The notes below the pieces were generated by a model. The model was given only the letters and a program-made list of their open reading frames with translations, did no database searches and was not told where the DNA came from. 64,000 nucleotides of DNA, taken from assembly GCA_030248215.1 (NCBI GenBank), contig JASANG010001415.1, positions 1 through 64,000 on the forward strand, written 5' to 3'. This DNA comes from Enoplolaimus lenunculus (Eukaryota > Nematoda > Enoplea > Enoplida > Thoracostomopsidae). Positions 25,101 to 37,100 of the stretch are shown here, piece after piece. The translations under genes and the position numbers were made by a program. Every line of letters starts with the position of its first letter. The stretch's first letter is position 1.

Positions 25101-28100
25101 GTTAGGCGGTGTCCGGTGATGCATGGCGAATATAGCGCAACTCTTTTAGACTTGCTTTGTAAGTTTAAGGACTCATGTACAATTATGCTTAACAGGCTTA
25201 TGCTTAGCTTTAGGTACAGAAAGATGATTTAAGTCTGTCTATAAAACCCTAAATAATTGCCTACTACTATGCTATGCGCAAACCTTTGCCTAGGCCAATG
25301 CTCAACCTTAGGAGTAGACTTTGACTTCGGAAAACGATAAAGCGTAAGCCTAAACTTTTTCCTACGCCTATGCTAAACCTTAGACTTATTTTTAGCGTTG
25401 GGTAAAACAATATTCAAGCCTAAGCCTAAACCTTTGGCTAGGTGTATGTTAAACCGTAGGCTTAGACTTTGGTTTCAGAAAAACATTATTTAACCCTTTC
25501 TCACATTAATATTTTCAACTTTATGTGAGATGTAATTTCAAGGTAAAATGCGATCCCCAGTCTCTCGGGGTGGAGGCGTTTACGATGACCACTCAGCTAT
25601 AGGAGCGTGACGCTCGAGCCCAAGGGGTCTGTTTCGTCTTGTTGAGATTTTGCACTGCACATATATGTTAGAATTGTTATACTACTTACACTTTCTGTGT
25701 TGCTCGTTATATTACTTGTATTTAATTGATCAGAGTATACTCTATGAGATAAAGGGTTAAGCCTACGCCTAAAAATACGTCTACGTTGGAACCTTACGCT
25801 TAGACTAGGGTTCGGAAAAAGATTATTTAGGCCTAAGCCTAGACTTTTGCCTACGCATATGCTAAACCTAATCCTTCACCTTTGTCTAAGCCTATGCTCA
25901 ATCTTAGGCTAAACTTAGCTTCGAAAATGTGATGTTAAAACCTAGGACTAATACCGTTGAGTCCGCCTACGCTGAACCCACGGCAGTAATCAAGTCGCTC
26001 GAAGCCCATCCCAATCCAGAAGTCTAGTCTCTCAGGCAAAATTAGACTTTTTATTTCTACATATCGCCATCTATGCCATCAAACTACTGAACGTTATCGA
26101 AAGCGTAACGTCGAGTTTGATTCCATACCAAACCAGAACGATAAGAACCGCATCCAGGAATTCGTCCCTGCACACGAAAAAGTATTTCTGAATTTATTCA
26201 GAAAAGTATTTTCTGTGGCAAATCTGAAAAGTTTTTCTGATATTTAAGACAATTTTTCTAAAAATAACTGGAAAACGTTTATTTTCAGACTTTATTTCAA
26301 AATTTTTTTGCAAACTTTTCTGGGATAACACAAATACTTTTCAAGTGCACCTTGCTAATTATATTTCTTAAATGTAAGAAATTTTTTCTTAAATATCAGA
26401 AATATTAATTTGAGTGTGAGCATTGAACATTGCACTTTTGTTTCATCAGCTAAGTATTGTAAACAAGCTATAAAATTAGGAAGACAGGGAACTAAAAAGC
26501 ACCGCAAACGGGCGCGCAGCAATGGAAAGGGCTTAGGGTGGGGGTTTAGCCCCTCTCTCGAAACATTTCGCACCCCCTAGAAATTTTTTTCAACGTTAAG
26601 TGTAATTCGCCGTTCACAATATAAAATTCGGACTGGCTACAAATTGTATCATAGCCTAGGGGTTGACGAGTGATAGTTGGCCTTACCTCAATGAATATTT
26701 TCCGATTTTGTGACACTTGTTGAGATATGGTCAACGCTTTTTTACACCCTCTGCCGCGCGTTGACATTACCTCAACGCAAAATTTTTGCTGGTCATACCT
26801 CAACGTGGGTCACAAACCGGTTTGTGACACGTGTTGAGGTAGGGTCAACGGGACATTTTCGTTGAGGTACGGTCAACAGCCTACTCGTTAACCCCGGGCT
26901 ATGACACATTTTATGGTCAGCCCAAATTTTATACCGTGAACGGCGCGTGAGTCAATGAAACGCCTTGTAAGGCCTCTCCTAAAAACTATTAGCCTCCCTA
27001 GCAAAGTGAGCCGGCTACCGGCGTGTCCATTGAAGGTGCCGCGAAGCTGGAAATTTTTTTTGAATCTTGGCAAAATTCATATCCATCGCGATATAGAAGC
27101 CTATTTTGGTTGTGTTTGCAATTTTTATAAAAGCTATAAATGGAAATTGTGTCACGGTATTTCAAAATAACAACCAAATCAGTGAGATATTCAATAGCGA
27201 GCCATTATGCAGCTGTCTCACAGTTCGATCAGAACTTACAATAACGCAGCATAAACAAAATTTCCTATTTTGATTTTGGTTTCAACGGTTCAGGGTGTAA
27301 AAACGGATAGTAAAATAACCGAAACGGAAAACGGATATTGAAGTATAAAAGTTTTAATTTTAAAAACGTTTTATTTTACCGTCATCACAATTGAGGCGTG
27401 CATATATTCACCAGGTTTTTTAAAAATGTTATAAAAAATGACTGATGCATCGAATTTTTAAGATTTTGGATAAATTTCGTAATTTTTATTTCATTTCAAA
27501 CATTTGTAGCATATTTGTAACGAAAAATGGCGAGATATATGCGATTTTTATGACTAATAATGAACGTAAAAATAACACAATTTCCGTTACTTATATAACG
27601 GAAAGGGAAACGGACACCCATTATGCCGGAAACGGATATCCGGTTCCACACTGATATTTGCCCTTTCTCACATAGAGTATGATCAACTAAATTGCAAACT
27701 TTCCACTCGAAATAGTACACAATGTACACAAATGCTACGCGTATACACAGTTCAATATCTCTACAAGACGTGTGAACCCGCTTCTCAGGCTCGAGCATCA
27801 AGCTCCTATAGCTGAGTGATATTCGCAAATTCCTCCCACAACACAGACTGGCATTCGAACGCCAGCTTGAAACTATATATGAAATGGAAATATTCATGTG
27901 AGAAAGGGTTGAATTTTTGGCATCCTATGTTCGTTGATAGTGACAAATGCAATATTTGCAATGTAATGTCAGTTTCGGTCGTAATTACATCATTTGTTTT
28001 GTCTCGTCTAAAGGAAATGTCTAAATTAAAGCAACTACATTAAGAGCCGGAAGCCTGATTTGTTGGGCGGTTCGTGTATTTCATACACGTTAATTATACG

Positions 28101-31100
28101 CGTTAGCCCACTGGACTAATTGGATACAACATAGCCGTAACAGAAGCATAAGCATATTCCTAATCCTAAGCCTAAACGTAAGAATAAGCTTTATATCAAA
28201 GCCTAAGCCTAAGCCTAAGGTAAAAAAACTCGTCTAAAGCGTAAGCATTGCAGTTCCTCAGACATACGTTCCGTCCCTGATGTGTAAATGGGCCCCCCGC
28301 TCGAAGACAGAGACACTGGAGGACTTGGAGTCTTAGAATCTTAGGATTTCGTTTTTGTTTAGACTTCGGCGTAGAATTAGGCTTAGGTTTTTTAACCTTA
28401 AGCTAAATAAAGCAGGTCCCGGCAGTTAACACGAGCCAATGCTTTCAACGGGAATACCTTTGTTTGCATTGCAGGTATTATGCGCTTTTACTTTGTAATC
28501 TAAACAGTCCGTGGTCAGCCCAACAAGTCAACGGCGTGCTAGCATCATAAAGCGGAATCTAATGATTTAGCATAAATCGAGACCAAATGTTTTTCCGAAC
28601 TGTCTAAATTTTAGTAATGAAACTGAGGTTCGTTGGCTGGCAGGGACCTTCCTTGGTTACTTCTCATGACGTAAAACCAAAACATTATATAACATATATA
28701 TACATATATATACATATATATGTATATATAGCTATCAACCTGTCGATAAACGGTTATATATCAGACAAATTGACAAGTCACGCCATTGACATGGTGATAT
28801 TTTAATTTTAAAATCAAAGACTATATTAATAAAAAATGTAGCCGACAGTGGCATTAAAGTTAAATTTTAGAAAGTTCTGCTCTAACGCTTTCGACCGTAG
28901 AGGACACTAAAAGCAAACTGAAGCGGAAGTAGTACGATTTGCACGGAGGCGCTCCAAGCGTTGACGTGGCTCGAGGCGGATTTAGCCGCCACATGAGGCA
29001 GACCGCCTAAATGCGGGAAAGATGGAGCAAAAATTTGAAAATGAATTACCGTGTCGGTTTGGAATTATTCAGCTTAAAAGTAAGCTGAAAACGTTTTGGC
29101 AAAATGAAAATTTGAAATTTTGAACGTTCATCGAATGTTTTTGGTCCGTCGCCTGCTAAATTAAGTTTAAAACTGCGCTGAATAAGTAAAAATCGTGAGA
29201 AGTCAGATTAATTACATAATTATACAGAAAATCAACGTCAAATTCGATGTAATGTTAGGCTTTGAAAATAAGAATTTTAGAACATTGCAAAGCGGCGTGG
29301 CTATAACTGTGGCAAACTTTTATAGCTGAGTGGTGATGGTAAACGTCTCTCAACCATAAAGTTACGATTCGAATCGTGGCTTGAAATTAGATATGAGATG
29401 AAATTGAAATTATTCATTTGATAAAAGGTTTAAATAGAAAATTTTAAGACTGTGTTGATGACTCTTATTACTAACTAATGCTAGATGCTACACGTTTCAG
29501 AAAATATCATTCTTGCGTCCGTATTTTTAATTGATAATCGCTGGATTTCTGAAACCCTTCTTAAGCACGATTTAGTACTTAAATACGTGCTAAGTAATTA
29601 CTTAACCATTTTGTCGTTTATAAAAGCTTACTTCAGTTAAGTAACTACTTAAGTCGTTGGCTAAATTTGATGATTTACAGATTAACAGCTCCAGGCATAC
29701 TTAACATTGGTTAAGCTAAATTTATAGTCATGACGCCTCCTTAATATAAACCAGAACTATTGCTTTTTGGTTACGACAGTGGCTCGCATCTGGTGTTTAT
29801 CTCTTTTGTTCGAAAAAAAAACTACAGGACCTATCACCAACTGGTGATTACTATCATGAGATAGCTCAGAAGTACCACATCTGTCCTCTCAATACCTATG
29901 TAACACAAACTTTATACCTGTGTTGCAGTAAAATCCAAGTATATATGCGACGTTATTCTTTAAATTAATATTAAAATTTAAAAAAAAAACTGCATCTGAT
30001 GAATTTATTGGTACCTGAAGATAACACAGAGTGCCGTACGCCATCAAGGTGAGTGCAAGATATTACAGATTTATAGGCCACTATTAAAATGAAGTGCTAT
30101 CGCTTAGTAGGGCCACTGTTTACTTTAAGGAGCGTTCAGGTTTCTGGTGGGTCTATAAAAGAGTAGGGGTCGATTCTGGATTACATTTTTTGCTTAGGCT
30201 TAGGCTTAGGCTTAGGCTTAGGAACTCTTTTTGCAACGCTTAGACTTTAGGATTAGGTTTAGAAATACGTTTAAGCTGCTTTTACGCCCGTAAAAGTAAC
30301 ATTGGCCGTTAGTATCATGGCCCAATGTATAGAACGTGGCCATAACAGTAGTATTGCCATATATCGAAGCCTAAACCTACGCCAAACCGGCCCATGTAAA
30401 GATCTGGGTCGCAACGTTTTTCTGTGGAACTAGAAAAGAGTAAGCTTAAGCTTTAGACTAATTTTTTGCTTGGCTTTAGGCTTAGGAATATGCTGATTCT
30501 TACTCTTTAGGCTTAGGAATATGCTGATTCTTACACTTTAGGCTTAGGAATACGCATATAATACTGTTCCTCCAGATTGACATTGGCCGCCAAACCTAAG
30601 CTCAAGCGTAAGAATGAGCCTGTACCTAAGCCTAAATCTGAGCCAAAGCGAAAAATTAGTCTAAAGCTCAAGCTTTACTATATTGCAGTCCCGCAGAATA
30701 ACGTTCTGCCCCTGATCTTTACATGGGCCGCATAGCATGTTTTGAACTGTGCTTGTCTAATATTTTGTTCTTGCTAATATAATATCAACGATTATGAACC
30801 TAAAGGGACAGCGCTATACTTTTGATGACGTCCGGCGCCATCCGCACGGTTGGAACCGGCCCGGTTTTTAGAACCCGGGTCTGAGCTCAGCACAGCGCCT
30901 CGAGGACATCCGGCTTGGACCCGGGCTCGCGAATTTTATATAGATTTAGAGCAGAAAACAAAAATAAAACAAACCATATAAACATAACACTATTTTTCCC
31001 ATTTCACCAAATATTGTTCTGTGCAGCTTCCGTCAAAGCCACGAATTTACGCAGGGCGCCGTTTGTCACGGTGCGGTAACGTATGCGACTTACGTACCAT

Positions 31101-34100
31101 ATCGTGTGGTGGCGAACGGTGACCTACGGTGCCGTACCGGTGACGAACAGCGCGTACACTCAAAAGTATATTTATGATATTTAAGAAAAAATTTCTTACA
31201 TTTAAGAAGCATAAAGGTGCACTTAAAAAGTATTTCTGTTATAACATAAAAGTTTTCAAAAAAGTTTTGAAATAAAGTCTGAAAATAAACGTTTTTCAGT
31301 TATTTTAGAAAAATTGTCTTAAATATCACAAAAACTTTTCAGATTTGATACAGAAAATACTTTCTAAATAAATTCAGAAATACTTTTTTGTGTGTACAGC
31401 GGACGGACGGCAACGTACGACAAGTATAGCTCAACCCTAAGGGTGGAGCCATACTTGCCTTGCGGCGATGTCCGGAATTTTTAATCACCACTTCCCGCCT
31501 GATAACATTGCAAGTCGAAAAGTTTTTGTTTACAAATTGTTAAGCGATACCGTGATTTAATGTAAGTACGTTGCAGTAGGTGTAAGCATGTGTGACATAC
31601 TTGTCCGTTATATGCACATTCAACATAGTGCAGTGCACTGTATGTATGCTAGCTGGCAGCATACGGTCGACACATATAGTCGACGAAAAATGCAGTTGGA
31701 GTGGCGGGCTGCGTGGCGCAGTGTTAGAGTACTCGATTAACGATCCGTAGGCTGGTAGTTCGATCCCCGCTCCGGAGGACCGCTTTTGCAACTGCTTAGT
31801 TGAAAGGTCTGATGTCCCGGTTCCTTCCTAGACTGGCGGCATTTAACTTTTGAAAAATATACCGCCACCCCAACCTGGTTATAATTCAACTAACTTTTGA
31901 AATCTACTTGCGTCATAAATTAGAAAACTGTTAAGAACGCAAGCATTGGTGACAATAATTGGAAACACATTACGAAGGATTTATATACTCAACTACTCGT
32001 TGGTTGTATGCCACTGAACATTTTAAATCCGATAAACCCCTATTCACACGTGCCAGTTTTCGCTGCGAGTACTTGCAGCTGCAACTTGCACCCAAAATTC
32101 TGTTCGAAAAATTTGCAGCTGCAAATAATTCATTAAAAATCATAGCCACGAGTTTAGTTCACATATGTGAATAACAATGCAAGTTCAGTGAATGTATTGC
32201 AGCCGCTTTCCACATTGGTTGGTGAAGAAATGCAAGTTCTGCGTGCAAGTTGCAGGTGCAACTTCTCGCAGCAAAAACTTGCACGTGTGAATATTGCATA
32301 ACTTTTCAGGCGAATGTTCATTTTTAGGAGCGTAACAGTTGTTTATGCATATTCCTAAGCCTAAGCTTAGACGTCCGTGTAAGGTTAAGTGTAAAACCAA
32401 ACTTAAGCTTAGAAGCCTAAACAAAAAATTGGTCTTGAGCCTCGCAGACTCGTAGCCAAAGGGGGGTCAGGAGGTGGCCTCTTACATTCTAGAAATGTGT
32501 TTCCCTTTAGAAAAGTTTCAATTTTGCCGTGTAAAGTCACCGAAATCTCGCGTAAGCCCATCCTAAAAAAATTTTAGCCTCCATAGCACTTTAAGCTGAC
32601 TACCGGGCTACCGCGTAACGTTACTTTATAGCAGTCTAGCGGAAAAACGGGAAACCACTAAGAGATAGTCGCTGTTTCCGTTTAAGGTTGTTGCTGCGAA
32701 ATGGTACTAAATCTCAGTTGCGTTGCGTGATATTATTTTTGAGTGGCTTGCGTTCTGCCAAGAAAGTATGAAATTGAATTATAGAAATGTTTATGGTGGA
32801 ACGATTACTGTGTTTATCTGTTTGGAGTTCAAAGGATTATGCGCTGTACGATTCGGTCGGCCAATGTATAGAACAGTGCCGGATCGTTTTCTGGTGGGAC
32901 TATAATAGAGTCAGTTTAAGCTTTAGACTAATGTTTTGTTTAGCTTTAAGCTTAGGCTTAGGCTTAGGAATAGGCTCATCCATACGCTTAGGCTTAGGCG
33001 TAGGCTTAGGAATAGGCTCATCCATACGCTTAAGCTTAGGCTTAGGCCTAGGCTTAAGCTTAGGCTTAGGTTTAGGCTTAGGAATGGGCTCATCCATACG
33101 CTTAGGCTTAGGCTTAGGCTTAGGCTTAGGAATATGCTTATACTACTGTTCCGGCCGTGTTCTATACATGGGCCATTCGGTCTATGCTTTCTTATAACCA
33201 CCACTTTGTATACTATTGAAGGGTTTTTGAGCATTTTGGCACAATATGTTGGCCAATGTATGGCCCAGGGACTTTAAAGTTACAGCCAGGAGTACAGACA
33301 ATCACTTTTGTTTCCTGTTTGAATTCTTTGTTTACTGCTGACTGATAAGAGAAATCAAAAGCATTGGATGTCTTTGGAAAAAGGAAACAAAGTGGAAAAT
33401 CCAAATGTATAATTTTTCTGTTGACCCAGTAAAGAAGGTGAGGTTACACTGCAAATTGCAATGAGTTGATTAATCGATTCAGCTGGCGAGTTGGTTATTT
33501 GTGAACTAATAGTAAACATTAACTCACTGGGAGTTGAGTTGATTCTCACTCTGAGTTAAATTGACTTGGAGTGAGTTGATATATTTAACTCAGAATGAAT
33601 TGAATCAACTCAAACTTTTGAGTTCTGATAGTCTAAACGCAGACTGACTGATTCAACGCATTCTGAGTTAAAATCAATTAACTGAAATTTACAGTGTAGG
33701 TTTGGTTGATTCGACAGGTTGGTTATACGAATGTGCATTCGGTACGGAAAACGGGAAAATTGGAAAATTAAAGCGCGTACATCTTCCTTTGGATTGTTAA
33801 ACATAAAACAAATTACACTTCTGATCTTCCTTATCAAATCGGGTATAACCCAATGTTTTAAATTTTCCACTTTTCCCGTTTTCAAACAAAACCTGCAGTT
33901 CAAATTTTTTGTACCGATCCTGGTAAAATCTAAGATTTTAAATTGTCCAGTTTTCCGTTTTTTAAAGATAGTAAACTGAAAATTTTTCGCTTAAAGATAG
34001 TAAACTGAAAATTTTTCGCTTAACCCTTTCTAACATGAATATTTTCTATTTCCCCTGACACCTACTTTTATGCTAGGATTCGAACTCCAGTGACTGGAGT

Positions 34101-37100
34101 GGGAGGCGAATACCATCACCACTCAGCTATTGGAGCTTGACGCTCGAGCCCGATGGGGCTCTCACGTATTGTGGTGATTTAGTACTATGTATACGTGTTG
34201 CAATTGTTAAACACGGTGCGATATATACTATTTAATGTATATAATCTACACATCGTATTTTCTGTACCAAAATAAGACAACTTTTTAGTCTGCTTTTTCG
34301 GCCAACAGCTCATTCAGCGAATAGTATGAATTAATCAAATTTCTGCTGTGTTTGCGGAAGGCATATATGTCGTAGCCCAACTCGTACTTTAGCCCAATTC
34401 CGAATTGGGCTAAGTTGCGACTTGGGCTACGACATATACGGCTCATGTATAGAACAAAATAGAGTCAGTTTAAGCTTTAGACTAATTTTTTGCTTAAACT
34501 TAGGCTTAGGCTTAGGAATAGGCTCATTCTTACGCTTAGGCCAAGGTTTAGCCTTAATAGGCTTAAGCATAGGAATATGCTTATACTACTGTTCTGGCCC
34601 TGTTCTATACATGGGCCACATATACACACGTTTTAACAGCGAGCAACAGCTTTTTTGACAAGTATAATCCAGCAGGATATATAAATCCCTCTAAAAGTGC
34701 TTTGTTACTCGTTTCTTCAAAAAATTTCGCACGCCAATGTATCCTGTAAGCTTCCCTTTGACAAAATTAATTTATGCTAAATTTAACTGTTTGCCGAACG
34801 AAATGTGGGCCAAGTGACTGGAGGCTCGTGTAGAATGCAATAAACGCTATTTGGTGAAATCTAATTGTGTCGAGACAAAAATTTGCCTAAATTTTTACAA
34901 AAAATTGTGTAAATTTTTTAGTTTAAACAATCATCCTCGTTATGTGCTTCGCGTGACTCGGCTGGATTACTGAAACATGTCTTAAGCGGACGTTTGAGTC
35001 GAGTCAGTTATAGCGAACCACGCGTGGTAAAGACAATTTGAACAACTAAGAAGTTGCGTTTTGAGATTACACTTGGTGTCGACATTTTATGTCACAACAT
35101 AGAATTTTTGTTGCAAAATGAATTAGCATGAAAAATATGTACCTGCACTGCAAAAAATGGTGAGTCAAATTGACTCTGCCCGAAATAGGCTTTTCCGGAC
35201 TACACAAACTGAGTTAAATTCGACTCCGCCAGAGTCAAATTCGACTCATCGACCGACTCAGTTATAGTCGAATTTGACTTTGGCGGAGTTGAAATTGACT
35301 CAGTTTGTGTAGTCCGGAAAAGCTTGTTTCGGAGACAGTCAATTTGACTCACCCGTTTTTTGCCGTGTGTCGTCGTCCTACCGGCCCTGTTGGAGTTGCC
35401 TGTTTGGTAACATTATCCTAATCACGTGTTCTTAGTTAAACAAAACGGTAATGGCTTGCATTCTGAAACAATAATTTGCTTAGAAAAAGGAATTTAAGTT
35501 AAGACTTGAGCACAACTTTAGGCGATAGAAATTTAATAGTGAACACAGAATTTAAACGTCTTCAACGCTTTTACAACGGCGTCCCCACGGCAGGTCATTG
35601 GATGGGCCATAGCAGTCAAATTTGGCTGGTGCCCCCCAAATCGACTCGGTCTAAAACAGTAAACAATCTTGAATTGCAATTGTAGCAGTGCCTCAAAATT
35701 ATTTGGCGCCCTCCCCCCAAATATAATTTTATGAGGACGACCCTGTGCTTGTATATCAACCCATACTGTGCTAATATTGCTTCGGACAAGTAAAATCAAC
35801 GTACGCAATGGTCAAGGTGTAACCGGATATCCGTTTCCGTTCTTGGTAAAAAAGTATTTTGTTCTGACGCTAAATGCAAGCTTTAGTAGCGTGAATTATA
35901 TTTTGTTAATTTTTGGGAAAAACAATGTTTTTTAGCAATTGGTATTTAAATTTATATTTAGCGTACACAGACCAAGTACCTTCGAACGCCAGCTCATGTA
36001 AGGATCAGGGGCGGAATGTTTTTACGTGGGACTGTAATAGAGCAAGCTTAGGCTTTAGACAAATTTTTTTACTTGGCTTTAGGCTTAGGCTTAGGCTTAA
36101 GCTTAGGAATATTCTCATTCTTACGCTTAGGCTTAGGCTTAGGCTTAAGCTTAGGAATATTCTCATTCTTACGCTTAGGCTTATGCTTAAGCTTAGGAAT
36201 ATTCTCATTCTTACGCTTAGGCTTAGGCTTAGTCTTAGGCTTAAGCTTAGGAATATCCTCATTCTTACGCTTAGGCGTAGGCTTAGGCTTAGGAATCTGC
36301 TTATAATACTGCTACGCCCCTGTTCTTTACATGGGCTCGAACGCGTATCGCAAGCTGGTGATAGCTGGTGTAACTTCTAAATTGAGCGATGGTTGAGCAT
36401 TGAAATTGAGTATATTTCTTGAATTATACAGTGATCCTGTTACAGCTCACAATTTTGGATCGACATATGTGTCGTCGTTGCCGTGTTTGAAAACCTATTG
36501 CTAACTGGTAATAGGTGCTACACAAATTTGAGAATATGGCTGGTATTCAGGCCGTAGCCAGCTCTTTGAGCTGGGGGGGCTAAAAAATTTTCAGGAGGGG
36601 CGTATAAGGGTTTTCGTTGACTTACAAGCATGGTTAACACTTTGTAGGGGGGTGCGAAATGTTTCCTGGCTGAGCCCCTTCCTAACCCCTCCCTTGGCTA
36701 CGGACCCGCTGGTGGTTTTAGTTTCATTTAATGTTTACGTTAGAGAATTAACATTTTACTGTTTTATCACTTGGATTATAGCCGTGTGATTGGACGGTTT
36801 TAATTTAGAAATTTATACCGATAAAGGTTACTGGATTGACATGCTGTTAGCTGAATTTCCCTAAAGAAAGTCTAACTGTTAAGCTTAACCTTGGGAGTTG
36901 ATGAACTGTCGGAAATGTTACAGTTTGTATTTCTGTAAAAAATAACCTTTTGCAACGATTTTATTTGTGTTTTTTTCTCAAAAGAAACGTTTATTAATGT
37001 GTTTTGCATAATTTTGCTAAATTTAATCTGTTTAGCATGTTTCGTTATATTTTTGTCACAATTTTCAGGAAACAATTTAAGAAAGTTCGCAGAAAATTAG

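Noticed and set aside
27790-27870. Possible functional tRNA gene in piggyBac-like MITEs
   Set aside because: The A/B-box piece recurs inside elements with the same ends and lacks a full cloverleaf; it is treated as a tRNA-like part of the MITE.
31710-31782. Possible functional tRNA gene
   Set aside because: A and B boxes are present, but acceptor and anticodon arms do not pair well and a tRNA-unrelated tail follows; a SINE fits better.
32900-33180. A telomere or chromosome end
   Set aside because: TTAGGC runs here are short, interrupted and bounded by MITE ends with target duplications, in both orientations.
35533-35808. A - strand gene of 91 codons
   Set aside because: It overlaps a worn repeat and has no family signal.
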